The notes beneath the pieces are model-generated. The model did no database searches. It worked only from the letters and a program-made list of their open reading frames with translations, and was not told the origin of the DNA. Position numbers and translations under genes: made by a program. Below are positions 1 through 12,112 of a DNA stretch of 64,000 bases, one piece after another. Origin of the DNA: Pseudopithomyces maydicus (taxonomy: Eukaryota > Ascomycota > Dothideomycetes > Pleosporales > Didymosphaeriaceae); assembly GCA_026873275.1 (NCBI GenBank), contig JANTUC010000017.1, forward strand, positions 1 to 64,000, read 5' to 3'. Every line of letters begins with the position of its first letter. Within the stretch, counting starts at the first letter, position 1.

Positions 1-96
1 AACCCTAACCCTAACCCTAACCCTAACCCTAACCCTAACCCTAACCCTAACCCTAACCCTAACCCTAACCCTAACCCTAACCCTAACCCTAACCCT
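1..96. repeat. telomere, 16 CCCTAA repeats
   Basis: Sixteen uninterrupted copies of AACCCT start at base 1, followed by one degenerate copy (AACTCTAG). On the C-rich strand this is the usual TTAGGG fungal telomere. It shows that the window starts at a real chromosome end and that everything rightwards is subtelomeric. The array meets AT-rich retrotransposon-derived sequence directly, with no telomere-associated helicase gene in between. Confidence 0.98.
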
Positions 97-1294
97 AACT
101 CTAGTAAATATACTTAAGAGCAAATCTATAATAAAGTCTATTATAATATACTGCTAGGGTTGGTCTGGAACCAGTAAAGAATATAATAATTTATATAATT
201 TATACTTTTTTAAGTTTGCCCTCTAACAGCGCAGATAGTTATAAATATAATTAAATATATTTTTTAATATACCTATTTAGTAATAATATCTCTTTACTTG
301 CTCTAATATTCTAGTTACACTAAAATAATTAATAAGAGGCCTATTATAGCACTCTTTAATTATAATAATTTTTTCTTTTACTAAACCTAGCTGCTTTAGC
401 TATCTTAATTTTATAAAAGTATTATTTAGTTTATTCTATTCTTATAATCTGCCTTTCAGCTCTATAATAATTAAATTTTAATTATTTAGTTTATTTTACG
501 CTAGACTATTAAACTCTTTATTTAATATATTTATTTTTTAGATATCTAGGCCTTCTCAATTCTTAAGGATTCTATTTTAACTTAAGAATCTAAAATCCTT
601 CTTTATAAAAGATTTTATAGCCTTTTAGAGATTTTAGTCTACCCTTCTTTATTTTAAATAAGTAGTAATTATTAAGACTGCTAAGCCCTTATCCCTTTTA
701 AATAAAAGCTTTACTAAGGGCTTTATAAAAGCCTTATAATTCTTCTATTTAGGGGTTTTAATCTCTTTTATATAGTTTAGGCGTCTTAATAACCTATCTA
801 CTAGATTTATATCCCCTATCTAGTACTTTATAACGAAGTCGTACTCTAATAGCACTAAATATAACCTAATATAATATAAGTTTAACATTTTCATCTCTAT
901 AAACTATTAAAGGTTGTAGTAGTCGATTAAGAATTTAAAATAAAGACTTTAGAGATAATACCTTTAGTACTTTATATTTTTAACTATAGCTAGGAGTTCT
1001 TAATCGTGTATATTATAATTATACTAAGTAGTATCTAATTTTTTTAAAAAAATTAATTAATCTTTATTTGCCCTTTAAGCCTTCCTTTAGTATTAATTAA
1101 CTATAAATAGCACTAATTATCCCGCCTAATATATTAATTTTAAGCCTAATATATCTATCTAACTTAAAATAAGTAAGAATTAGGACTTCTAGAAAAATAT
1201 TTTTAAGCTTTTAAAAAGTCTCTATAGCCTCTTTTTTAATATTTAATTATATACTTTTCTTCCTTTTTATAGCTAACCTCTAACAGGCACTATT

Positions 1295-1645
1295 TATTAT
1301 AGAATAAATTAATATTAGGTTATACCTTAGTAGTATATAATTAGTAGACGGTAGAAGGATTAGCTATTAAAATAAGTTAAGAGTACTAATAGTAGTGATA
1401 GTATAGAATAGGTAAATAAATAGGTAGAATTAAAGATAGTTATTAGATTATCTTATTAATATAGAATAGCTATCTATAATAGGCAGTCACTAAATAGGTA
1501 GATTAATTTAATAAAATATAGCTTAAAGAGCTACTAAAAGTTTAATTATATAAAAAGGATTTCTTTTTAGTAGTACTTTAGTAATTTAGCTACCTAAGCT
1601 CTTATCTAATTAAATATAATTAACTCTTTAGACTACGCCGTAATA
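1295..1645 (-). repeat. 3' LTR of inner gypsy element
   Basis: This 351-bp repeat aligns end to end with 6881-7231, with mostly transition differences. On the plus strand it begins TATTATAG and ends GCCGTAATA, and the 5 bases outside it are CTATT. A polypurine tract lies just inside, at 1646-1660. Confidence 0.9.
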
Positions 1646-4600
1646 GTACTCCCCCCTTTAAATTAATACTTTTATAAGACAACCTATCTAGGGTTAAGTT
1701 TAATTAAATATTTATAGTAAAAGTTTCTAATTAGCTCAGCGGCGTCTTCTAGGTATTTAATAGGCTTAGAAGTATAATCTAAATATCCTACCTATTTAAT
1801 AATATAGTATAAGTATAACTTACCTCTACCGCAGCGCTCTTAATAAAAGTTAATAACCTCTTTAACTTTAAACTATTTAATACTATTTACTTTAATAGGT
1901 AGTAGTGGAGGCTAACATTATTTAAATATAGAATCTTTAAATATAGGTCTTAGTAGACTTATATTAAATATAAAATATATTCTTATAGTAGTAGGTAGCT
2001 ATAATTTATAGGTATAAGTATTAATTATTCTTTTAATAGTAAATAAACTTAAGTTCTTCTAGTCTAGCTTCTTCTAAGGACATAGAGTCTAAATATTCTT
2101 TATATTAAGCTAGACCTTCTTTCTAGAATAATAATAATAGACAGGTTTCCTCTTTTAGTTAGTATAGCCCTCCCATTAAGCTTAAATAGTAATAATCTTA
2201 GTCTTATAGTACTTATAAATCTTTTTATTTAATTAGTAAATAGGGTAGCGTCTTATATAATAGGGTAGGCATTAGGTTAGACTAGTTTAAATTTAAATTA
2301 AGATTTAAATCCATATAAAGCGAAGAATAGGAAGATATATATAATTTTAAAAACTTAATTATTACTAGTAAACTTAGTAAAGGCGAGCTAGTCACACTAG
2401 TTATTTTAAAAATAGAATATATACGTCCTTAAGTACTACTTTAGAATTATATTTATTCTTTTAATTTAGTTATTAGACTTAGGGTGCTAAGTAATAAATA
2501 GTTATATATAAATATTTAATAGCTTATAAAGGTGCTTTTAGAAGATAGATATAAATTAAATATCTTTATTAGATATTATAGTTTTAGGTAAACTATATGA
2601 TTTCTAAATATTATCTTAAAATAGATAGGCTAGAGTCTTAGTATTATAGGTCCCCTTATAGGGGATTAATTAGTGGAACTTAGTAAATTAATAAACTATT
2701 ATTAATATAGTATTAAACCCGCTGCTCTTAAGCAGATAGATAATAAAATCTATTAATAAGTGTTTTTACGCTTTTTTAGGTATAGGAAATAATTTTAGAA
2801 CACCTTAATAGCCTTTTCTAAAGGGCGTAATTTTTTAGTAGATTTAGTAGTTTTAGACTTAATAGTTTATATACTTTATTATATTAGGCTAGTAGAAGTT
2901 TTATAATAATAACTTATAAGTCTTTAAGCGTCTAGGGTATTTAGTAGACTAACTATTATATATCTCTTATAATAGCGTCGCCTTTAGGTTATCTAAGTTA
3001 AATATATATAATTAATTCCTATAGAACAGCAGGCCTAAGTCTTATAAGTACTTAATTAGGATTATTAGTAAGTACTTACTAGTATTCTTATTTAATATTT
3101 TTAATATCTTACTAGATAGGAGGTCTAGTTTATATATAGTTTTTAAAAACTCTTTTATTTAGTTAGGCAGGGATAGTAGCGGGCTATTAAAAATAGGTAT
3201 TATTAACTAGTTAGCGCCTATAGTAGCCAGGTAAAACTTAGTATACTTATATTAATTATCTAATTATATAGTAAATTTAGCAGGGAAGTCTTTTAGGCTA
3301 CTATACTTTAGTATTATTTAATTCTAGTATAAAAGGCGTTTATCCCCTCTTTAGGTAAATTCTTTAACCTCTTAGTTAAGCTATTAGGCTTAACTTTTTA
3401 CTTTCCTAATTAATAGATAATCTTAAAGTTAAATCTAGATAGAAATTTAGATTATTTAGTTTAGTAGTAATTTAGTTTCTTTATAAATATAAAGTACTCT
3501 AAGTTATAGTAATTAGTTAGAATTTATACCTTATACTGGCTTATCTTTAGCTTAGTAGACTATTTTTTTAAATAGTATATAATTATAAGGAGCTCCTTAT
3601 TATATATTTTATAATTATACTTAGTAGGCGTTATCTTCTTTAAAAAAAAGTAATAGGATATAATTCACCCTCTTTATTATACTGCAATAGGATACTAGCT
3701 ACTATATAATTTAATATATTTATCTCTAAGATAGTAGGCTTATCCCAATTAAAGTGCTTTAGTATAGGACTAAAGATAAAGGCCCTTTTAGTTTTTTAAA
3801 GGCCTCTTAGTAGATAAGAGTTTAAATAAATAGAATATCTTTTCTTTTTAGGGCAGTGATAGGGGCCAGGATTTAAAAGAAGTCCTTAATCTACCTATAA
3901 TAAAATCTAGTAAATCTAGTAAATAACTTTATATTAGTGACTATCTTAGGTAGTCTCTAGTCTACTATTATTTTAATCTTAATAGGGTCTATCTTCACGC
4001 CTTTAGTACCTACTATAAATTCTAAATAAACTACCTTTATTATAAAGAAGTTATACTTTAATAGTTTTATATACAGCTAGTTCTAATATAGAATTTCTAG
4101 AATTATTTAAATATATTATATATACTCCTTTCTTATCTTACTATAGATTAAAATATTATCTAAGTAGACTTAGTAGAATAAGTTAATATATAGGCGTAAA
4201 ATATTATTTATAAAGCGCTATTAGGTTACAGGCGCTCTAGTTAGTCTAAAAGGTATTATTAGTAATTTAAAGAATCTAAACTTAGTATAAAAGGTAGTAA
4301 GATACTTAAAATCTTTCTTAATTTAAATATTATTAAACGCAGCTACTATATTAATCTTTAAAAAGTACTTTATACTTTATAGGCTATTTAGGGTCTCTTT
4401 AATTAAAGGTAGTAGGTATTAATTCTTCTTTAATACCCTATTTAATTTTTAATAGTCTATATAGAGGCGTAGGCTTTTATTAAGTTTAAATATAAATAGT
4501 ACAGGTAATAAGGCAGAAGATAAGCTAGATTAAATAAATCCTTTATATAAATTCTTCTTAAGTTACTCCTTTAGTATTAAGAGCTAGTCTTATAATATTA

Positions 4601-6880
4601 AGTATAAAGGCCCCTAAAGAGCGACTTAGTCCTCTATTAGCTTAATATTATAATTATATAATTAATAGGGCGGTAGCTTTTCAGTCTCCTTTAGGCTAAA
4701 TATATTAAAGTAGTCCTCTAGCTTAGCTAGTAACTTAGTAGTAAGTATAGTTTCTTAGGGCTCTATTAGGTCTTTTAGAGTAGTGTCTATTTATTCTAGT
4801 AATACTTAATATATAGTTATACTTTATTAGGTATATATACTTATAGCTCTTAAGGATATAGGCTAAATATTTAATCTTATTAGCTTAGGGTTTATAATAA
4901 AGTAGGTAATATTTTTAAAATAAGTAATATTCTTAGGGCGGTCCTTTAGCGGGACGTTAGGGATAACTTATATATATAATAGCTTTAGTAGTGTATTATA
5001 ATACTTTTAGCAGTACCTATTACTAAATATTATAATACCTTTTTTAAACTTTAGTTTAGGGTTATACAGTTTTAACTAGGGATACCTAAGATAATTAAAT
5101 AATAGAATAAATTAGTAGCGAATAAGAAAGCTTTCTTCTCTAGGTAATTATATATCCTTAAGTTAGTAATTAGGAAGTAGATTATAATAACAGATTTTTC
5201 TCTCTTTATTAAAATTAAGTAGAGGTATAGATATCTTTATTAGCTCTAGTTAATAGCCTCTAGATATAATCTAATTCTTATTAATAAAGGCTACTCTTTT
5301 AGCTCTAGAGTTAGTTATAGTATAAATAAGCAGTATATAAGCTCCTTATTTTAATAAGGCTTTTTATACTATAAATTAGGCACAGTTTCTCCTTCTCTTC
5401 TCTAGATCTTTATTTAGAAAAGTCTTATATAATTTTATAGTAGTATTAATAATAATAGGGCGTATATCTAGTGCTTAATTATAACTTAAATTAAAACTAC
5501 TCCTTTTACTAAGGAGCGGCGGAAAGATATAGGTAATAAAGATAAATAGTCTCTTTTTAATTAAAAATTAAGACTATAGGCAGGACTATAAAAGAGACTA
5601 AATATATAGTCTTTATATAGCTAAGTTAGTCTAATAGGGGTAGGTTATAGGTAATTAGTAACTAAGTATCCCTTTACTCTATAGCGAAAGCACTCTCCTT
5701 ACTCTTTATATTTATTAATATTATAACTTTAATAACTTTAGTTCTAGTATTAGCGAGTAATATTAAGGTCTATAAAATTAAAATTAGGTATACGCTAGTT
5801 GCGGCTTAGCTAGGGAATAAATATAAAAATAATCTAATATTATATATTTTATTATAGGGCGCAAGTATTAAATAAATTATTATAATATCTTCTCTATTCT
5901 CTAGCTTCTGCAGGAAGGTAGTAAACTTATATATATTATAATTAGGCGCGTCTATATTAGCGAGCTAGTTCCTTAGCTTATAAAATAAAATAGCTTTTAA
6001 TAAAATAGTTTAAAAGTCCTTCTAAACCTCTCCTTTTAAGGTAAGGTATTAAAACTTAGTATAGAAAATAGTAAACTCCTTATTCTACTACTTTAGCTAG
6101 AATAGCTTTTTATATATATTATTTATATAATTAGGGTCTCTATAGACTCATTCTAGGACACGTAGGATATTAGAATAGTTAGATAATTAATACTTATTAT
6201 TTAAAATATATAATAAAATCTACGCGTAGACAGGGCCTTCTAGTTAATTAATTATATAGGATATTCTTTTAGTAGGAATAGAAAATTAATTAGCATTAGT
6301 CTTTATCTTTTAGTAAATTTTAAATTAGAAGTAGCAGAAATCCTTTTAATCTTCTTTAAAGATTACTAGGTTAGAAAGTTATTTAGATAGGTAAATAGAG
6401 GAGATAGACTAAAGAGTAATAAATAGAATCTTTATAATTATTATAATTAAAATAGCTTTAGTAACTGGCAGGTTAATTAATATAAGTATTTTTATATTTA
6501 GGATAGTAGTCTCTAGAGCTCTATTTTTTTTAGTATGTAAAAAGTAGAAGCTCTTAATCTTTTTATTAATTTCTATCTTTAAGTAGGTAATAACCCCCAC
6601 TTAATAGTTAATTTATTCCTTTAGGGCTTAGTTTTCTTTCTCTAAAATATTAATATAAATATAGAATAGGGTATTTTCTTCATGTATATTATTTAAGTCC
6701 TTCTATAAAGTGCTAGTCTAGTTATACAGCTAACTAAAGTATTAAAACTATAATTTTAAAATAGCTTATACCTCCTCTAATAGGGACTTTAGTAAATTAA
6801 TATCTATAAGTGGGTAGGGGATATTTAATATTTCTTAAAATTAGTAGTAGGTAGCTGGTTCTTAGGTAAGAGCTATATAG

Positions 6881-7231
6881 TATTATAAAATAAGTTAGTA
6901 TTAGGTTATATCTTAGTAATATATAATTAGTAGGCGGTAGAAGGATCAGCTATTAGGGTAAATTAGGGGTACTAATAGTAGTAGTAGTATAGAGTAGGTA
7001 AATAAGTAGGTAAAATTAAAAATAATTATTAAGTTATCTTATTAATATAAAATAGTTATTTATAATAGATAGTTACTAGACAGGCAGGTTAACTTAATAA
7101 GATATAATTTAAAGAGCTACTAAAGATTTAGCTATATAGGAAGGGTTTCTTCTTAATAATACTTTAGTAGCTTAGCTACTTAAGCTCTTATTTAATTAAA
7201 TATAATTAACTCTTTAGGCTGCGCTGTGATA
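6881..7231 (-). repeat. 5' LTR of inner gypsy element
   Basis: This 351-bp partner of 1295-1645 begins TATTATAAA and ends GCTGTGATA on the plus strand, followed by the target duplication CTATT at 7232-7236. Equal length and clean ends indicate that the pair is a true LTR pair rather than two unrelated repeats. Confidence 0.9.
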
Positions 7232-8568
7232 CTATTTAGTGCTTTCTAAGTTAAAATAATTAATAATAGAGTAATTTTAGAAAAATGCTTAATAAACCAT
7301 TAATAATAGTTTATAAATCTAATAAACACTCTAATATCCTATATATAGATTAGTTTTGGCCAGATTTCTACTACTTTAAAATATTTTAAATCTACTTATA
7401 GTCCTTTTAGCATTATAATAAAATTAAAATACTTAATAGATTTAGTATATTATTTATACTTCTTTTTATTAATATATAGTTTCTGCCTCCTGCAGCTTAT
7501 ATAAGACTATTTTAATATATTTTATATAATCCTTTTTATTATTTAAAAAGATTAGGATATTATTTAAGTAGATAATATAATTAATATCTAATAAACCCAC
7601 TAGAGTTTAAGTGATTATGCCCTAAAATTAGACTGGGATATTTATTAAGTTAAAAAGTATTATTATATATTTAAAATAACTATATTTTATATAAAAAGCG
7701 GTTTTCTATTTATCTCCTTCTATAATATAGACTGTATAGTACATATTCTTTAAGTCTAATTTTATAAAGACTTTAGCTTACTTAAGTTAGTCTAGTAATT
7801 TTATAATTAGGGGTAAAGGTCCTTTATTCTTAATAATAATCTTATTTAATCCCCTATAATCTATATATAGATATAAGCTACTATTCTTTTTCTTTATAAA
7901 AAGGATTAGGACTTCTACTAATAACTTTAAGTATTTAATCTAGTCTCTAAATAAATATTCTTTAATATATTTTCTTAAGGCGTCTAACTCTACCACTAAA
8001 AGGTTATATAAAGGAGAGAATAGAGGATTAGTCCCTTCTTTTAATTAAATTTTTAAATTATTTACTAAGTGCAGAGCTAAGACCTTATAATTCTCTATAA
8101 AAGTTATATTAGTATATTCCTTATAAATTAGGGGTATTTAAAATACTTTATACCTAATTACGCCTATTAGGCTAAGCTTTTTAACCTTATTTACTAAGTA
8201 TATATAAATATCCGCTTATAGATCTCTAAGGATATAATTAAAGTCTTCTATATTTTTAAGTTTTATAATACCCTTAAACAGAGTTTTTAATTTTATTTAA
8301 TCTCTAAATAATAACCTTTAGCTTATAATATTAATTATAGAATTATTTTTATTTAATTATAGTAGCCCTAGGAACATTTTGTATCCTATAATATTTATAA
8401 CTATAAAAGGTATCTTTTCTAAAATATAGCATCCCTTTAAATTCTTAAAATTAACTTTTAAAATTATTATCCCGCAAACTCCTAGCTTTAATTTATTTAC
8501 TACTTTTATTAGTAATTTATTAAGAGGTTATATAATTTCTTTTAACTTTAAAGTAAGTTTAGCGGTAA

Positions 8569-9084
8569 TGTTACGGTCACTACGCCATAATAGGGATAGA
8601 AAGATTTTAACTAAGATAGAGTTAATTAATAGGATCTAGTAGAGTGTACCGGGCTAGATAACTCCGATATAAATAAGAAATACTAAAAGTATAACTTAAA
8701 AGTAGAGCGTAATATAAATATATAAGAATTATGTAACTAAGGCTCTATAAACCCGATAAAACAGAACCCATAAAACCAGACTCTATAGCTCTATAACTCT
8801 ATAAAGTATAGAATTATAGAGCTTATAGAGCCAGTTCATACCTATAGATATATAATAATAACTATTTATCTTAGATAGTCCTTATTATCAATCCTTAATT
8901 TAGTTTTACTATACCTTACTTTTATAATAAAGATTACTATTAAGCATTTAGCAACAATAACCTTATTATATTAATTAATATTTAATTTATATAACTTATA
9001 CTTACCTATCTATTCCTCCTAACTTATTATACCCTAAACGAGCGCACTCTTAGTCTATAGGACTACAGAGTGTGCCCCGTGATA
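8569..9084. mobile_element. solo LTR inserted in the older element
   Basis: The 516-bp segment begins TGTTACGG and ends CCGTGATA, an inverted terminal pair apart from one C/T difference, as in retroviral-type LTRs. The flanking pentamers are GGTAA (8564-8568) and GGTGA (9085-9089), a 5-bp target duplication that differs by one transition, the kind RIP makes. No internal retroelement domain is present, so this is best read as a solo LTR left by recombination. It holds a near-perfect hairpin at 8789-8821. Confidence 0.65.
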
Positions 9085-10744
9085 GGTGACTAGATTAAAT
9101 ACTAAAATAGTATTTACTAGGGTATTAATAATTCTATTTAACTAATCTACTTTTATTAGTAGGGTTAATATCTCCTTAAGTTAATTATATAATTACCTAA
9201 ATAAAATTCTCTTAATTAAAGTCTAAGGGTCCTTATTAAGATAGCTTATAATTAAATTAATATAAATAATAAGGGCTACTATTATATCTTCTATTCTTTA
9301 TCTTTTCCTAATAATAAGCCTTTATTTAGGGCTTTATCTAAGTCCTTTTAACTAGATTCTGACGACTTTACTAGTATTAAATAATTATATTAAAAGTGTC
9401 TTAGCTTATTAGAATTATAATATTTAATAAAATTAGTGTCTACACTACTACTAAATAGTATTAAATTAGTCTTTTTAAAATTCTTACCTCACTTAACTTA
9501 CTTCTTAAGTCTTTTTTAGGAGTTTTTTTATTCCTTAGGCTCTAACTATAATTAAAAGGTCTTTTATTCCTTATTTATAGACCCTAATTATAAGTAAGAG
9601 TCTTTAATTAAATTTTCTATTTAATAGATAATAGAAGCCTATAATTTAATATTAGCTACTATAATTTTAAGATTTATTAAAACTATTTAAAATTTCTATT
9701 AAATTAAGGGGTATAGACACCTAATATAGTCTAGCTTTTATTATTTAATATTTATAATATTTAATTCTTCCTAATAACCTTATATATAAGTTAATAATTT
9801 TAAAGGCGTCTATTTAGCCCTTTAATAGTAATATTTCAGCTAATTATATACTAATTATTAATATTCTTTTAATAATTTAAGGGCTCTTAGTATCTTCAGC
9901 TATAACCTAATCTAAAATTCCTTTTATAAGGGGTTTTGTACCTTTTTAGACTATACTTTAATTCTTTAAGTAGTTCTTAACGTCTCACTAATAAATTACA
10001 GGATATAATTAACCTTTAATTACTTAGTAATAAAGTAAAACCTAAAAGATTAAAAATATAGGTTATAATCCTCCTTTTAATAATTATAGTCCCTTCAGTC
10101 CTTTACTTAGTACTTATATAATTACTTTTATATTAAAGGGCATAAAGATAGTATTAACAGCACTAAATACTTTAAAAAAATTATTTTCTCTTTATTAAAT
10201 AAAGCTTTAGTATCCCCCTATTAATATTTATCTAAGATAGAGTTAATATATTAAAATTTATATTTATTCTTTTACTTCTCTAACCACTTTTTAGTTTTTA
10301 TAAGGGTTTTAAACCTTTCTATACTAGTTTAATGTAAAATAGTATTATTTAACACTATTAACTTAGATTAAAAATCTAAAATAGTAAATAATTACTTATC
10401 TAAAGAGTTTTATAGTAATATAAGATTTATATCCCTAACTAAAATAGGTAAAGTTATAACTAGTCTTTTTACCCCTTTTTTATTCCCACTATTAATAGAG
10501 GCAACACTAGAGTTTAAAACATTACTAAGATATAGAGTTCCCTAATTTTTAGTCTCTATATTAATAGTCTTATATAAACTACTTGTAATAAAGTAGAGAG
10601 CAATTTAAATATTAGATTTTAATTATAAGTAATATAAATAAGTATTAGTAAGAAATAACTATATAATTATAGAAAAGATAAATTACTACTAGATTAAATT
10701 TATTAGCTCTCTAGCCTTTATAGCTAATAATAATTAATAACTAC

Positions 10745-11008
10745 CTATTATCTCGTAATAGGGCCTAATTATACTATTATATACTAAGTTATGCCGGAGA
10801 GATACCTTACCGCTAGTGTTCTAATAATAATCTATATAAATTTTTATAATAATAATTAAAAATCTAGAACTATCTCTAAAAATTTAAGTTAGTATTAAGT
10901 TATACTACTAAGTTGCGCTAGTAGTATTATTATTTAATTATTTATTTAATTATTAAGAATTATTTTATTATTAAAAATCTCTTAGTCGCCGGCGCTCGCC
11001 CCGTAATA
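10745..11008 (-). repeat. probable 5' LTR of the older gypsy element
   Basis: Minus-strand sequence starting at 11,008 reads TATTACGGGGCGAGCGCCGG, resembling an LTR start with TG changed to TA. The other end may be near 10,745, where TATTATCTCG occurs next to a GGTAGTTA-like stretch that could be the primer binding site. There is no partner copy to compare with, because the opposite end is missing beyond the telomere, so this rests on position and end motifs only. Confidence 0.35.
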
Positions 11009-11368
11009 GATATTAAATAAAATAAAATAGTCTCTAAAAATAATAATAAAATATATTCTAGAATAGATGCTATTCCACTCTCTTATAAATATAATAAATT
11101 ATAATGGTATCTTGCTATCTCTATCTACTAACTTATATTATTTAAGATAGATAAAGCTTATTTTAGATACTAAAACTAGGCCCTACTAGTATACTTTCTT
11201 CTCTCTAGTATTTTATCTTAAGCAATTCGCATATTCTCCTTCACTAACACTCCTAAAACCCACGTTAAGTAGTCATTATTCAATGCAATTAATCTGCTAT
11301 GTTGTGGCGCGCTCTGCACTAGGTCCGCATTGCTTAGTGGCCTTCTCGCCCAACTCTATAAGGCTGGC

Positions 11369-11434
11369 GTCAGCGTCAGACGGCAAGAGCGTCAAGCTTT
11401 TGTCAGCGTCAGAAGGCAAGAGCGTCAAGCTTTG
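11369..11434. repeat. 33-bp tandem duplication
   Basis: Two adjacent 33-bp units, 11369-11401 and 11402-11434, start GTCAGCGTCAGA and end GCGTCAAGCTTT plus one base; they differ at two positions. The repeat lies just inside the GC-normal DNA beyond the RIP boundary. Flanking sequence from 11,220 to 12,112 holds only short unconvincing frames and otherwise nothing I recognise. Confidence 0.8.
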
Positions 11435-12112
11435 AGATGCGAGCAACGGCGCAAGCAACGGCGTATAGCTACAGACGCTCGAGGGCTATGGCAGCTTGGC
11501 TGAATTTACCTCTGTCCTTACGTCGTTATACCGCAAGTGGCTGTATTAGTTCGGAACCTAACATATCGTTGGAATGCACCCTTGCTGTGCATGATAGGCC
11601 GTCCAATTCCCCAGATCACTGACCTGCTAGAGCTGTTTGTAATCATTATGAATGCGACGGGCCTCTCGCGCCTCGTCTCTTCTCAAGAAACTACTGCTGA
11701 TCCTGATGCCTCCCAGCCATTCGTCGCGATGTGTCATGATGCATTATATTGAAAAATCTCAATGCACGAGAAATTTCTATCCCAAGATGGAAATTGATTA
11801 CAATATCTAGAAGAACGGTGAATGCAATTGGCATAGTTAGCAGCAGATAAGCATAAGCATCACGGCCTCCACTAGGCTATGTCCACTAACGACGTCCAGT
11901 GTCCGAAGCAGTAAATGGGCAGTAGAAAGGTGGTGTAGCAGCATCGCGGGAATAAACCCATTTTGGGACGACGGTGGACAAGTGGAGGTTTATAAAGTGC
12001 TTGTTGCTCGTCGATAATAATGAGCATCACCATTCAAGCATCCTTCTCTGCAGCACTCTACAGCACTTCGCAAGAGCCAATACTCTTCTCCACACCTTGA
12101 CACTCCACCAGC

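Larger units (their letters stand above)
1295..7231 (-). mobile_element. Ty3/gypsy LTR retrotransposon, complete but RIP-inactivated
   Basis: Two long terminal repeats of equal length (1295-1645 and 6881-7231, 351 bp each) enclose about 5.2 kb. The element reads on the minus strand, so the right copy is the 5' LTR. A polypurine tract (AAAGGGGGGAG on the minus strand) touches the 3' LTR at 1646-1660. The reverse transcriptase core at about 4142-4172 reads VYLDNILIY, the family YLDDILIY with one Asp changed to Asn. RNase H remnants (AFKKLKG, FFKEDNAY) lie near 3600-3820. LTR ends read TA where TG/CA is expected, as RIP would give. The flanking 5-bp target duplication CTATT is intact at 1290-1294 and 7232-7236. 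No frame is open, so the copy is dead unless helped in trans. Confidence 0.9.
104..11008 (-). mobile_element. older Ty3/gypsy element, split and telomere-truncated
   Basis: Remnants on the minus strand follow gypsy order. An aspartic-protease/RT linker (KMFLGLL, NKNNSIIN) lies at about 8300-8560. The reverse transcriptase at about 7540-7890 shows YIDYRGLNK, FIKLDLKNMY and YLNNILIF, and the thumb (INGLLSIF) is at about 7270-7300. The younger element then interrupts it. RNase H follows at about 780-1289 with KEAIETF, LILTYFKLD and IHDKELLAIVKN (Lys and Trp codons partly mutated). Integrase and the 3' LTR should come next, but only about 700 bp remain before the telomere. The right end is probably a 5' LTR ending near 11,008 (CGCTCGCCCCGTAATA). 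Gag should lie between 9085 and 10,740 but is not recognisable by eye. Boundaries other than the insertion point are approximate. Confidence 0.75.
97..11220. repeat. RIP-type AT-rich subtelomeric block
   Basis: The whole block is dominated by A, T and TA dinucleotides, has stops in all frames and holds no believable gene; the only long open frame (6409-6600, minus) is chance. Recognisable retroelement protein remnants carry G-to-A type changes, for example Asp to Asn in the reverse transcriptase active site and Trp/Gln codons turned to stops, as expected of repeat-induced point mutation in Pezizomycotina. The right edge is abrupt: base composition returns to normal near 11.2 kb. Such blocks are normally heterochromatic. 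Confidence 0.9.

Noticed and set aside
6409..6600. 63-codon frame in the AT-rich block
   Set aside because: Ile/Lys/Leu-rich translation of RIP-mutated retroelement DNA with no conserved content.
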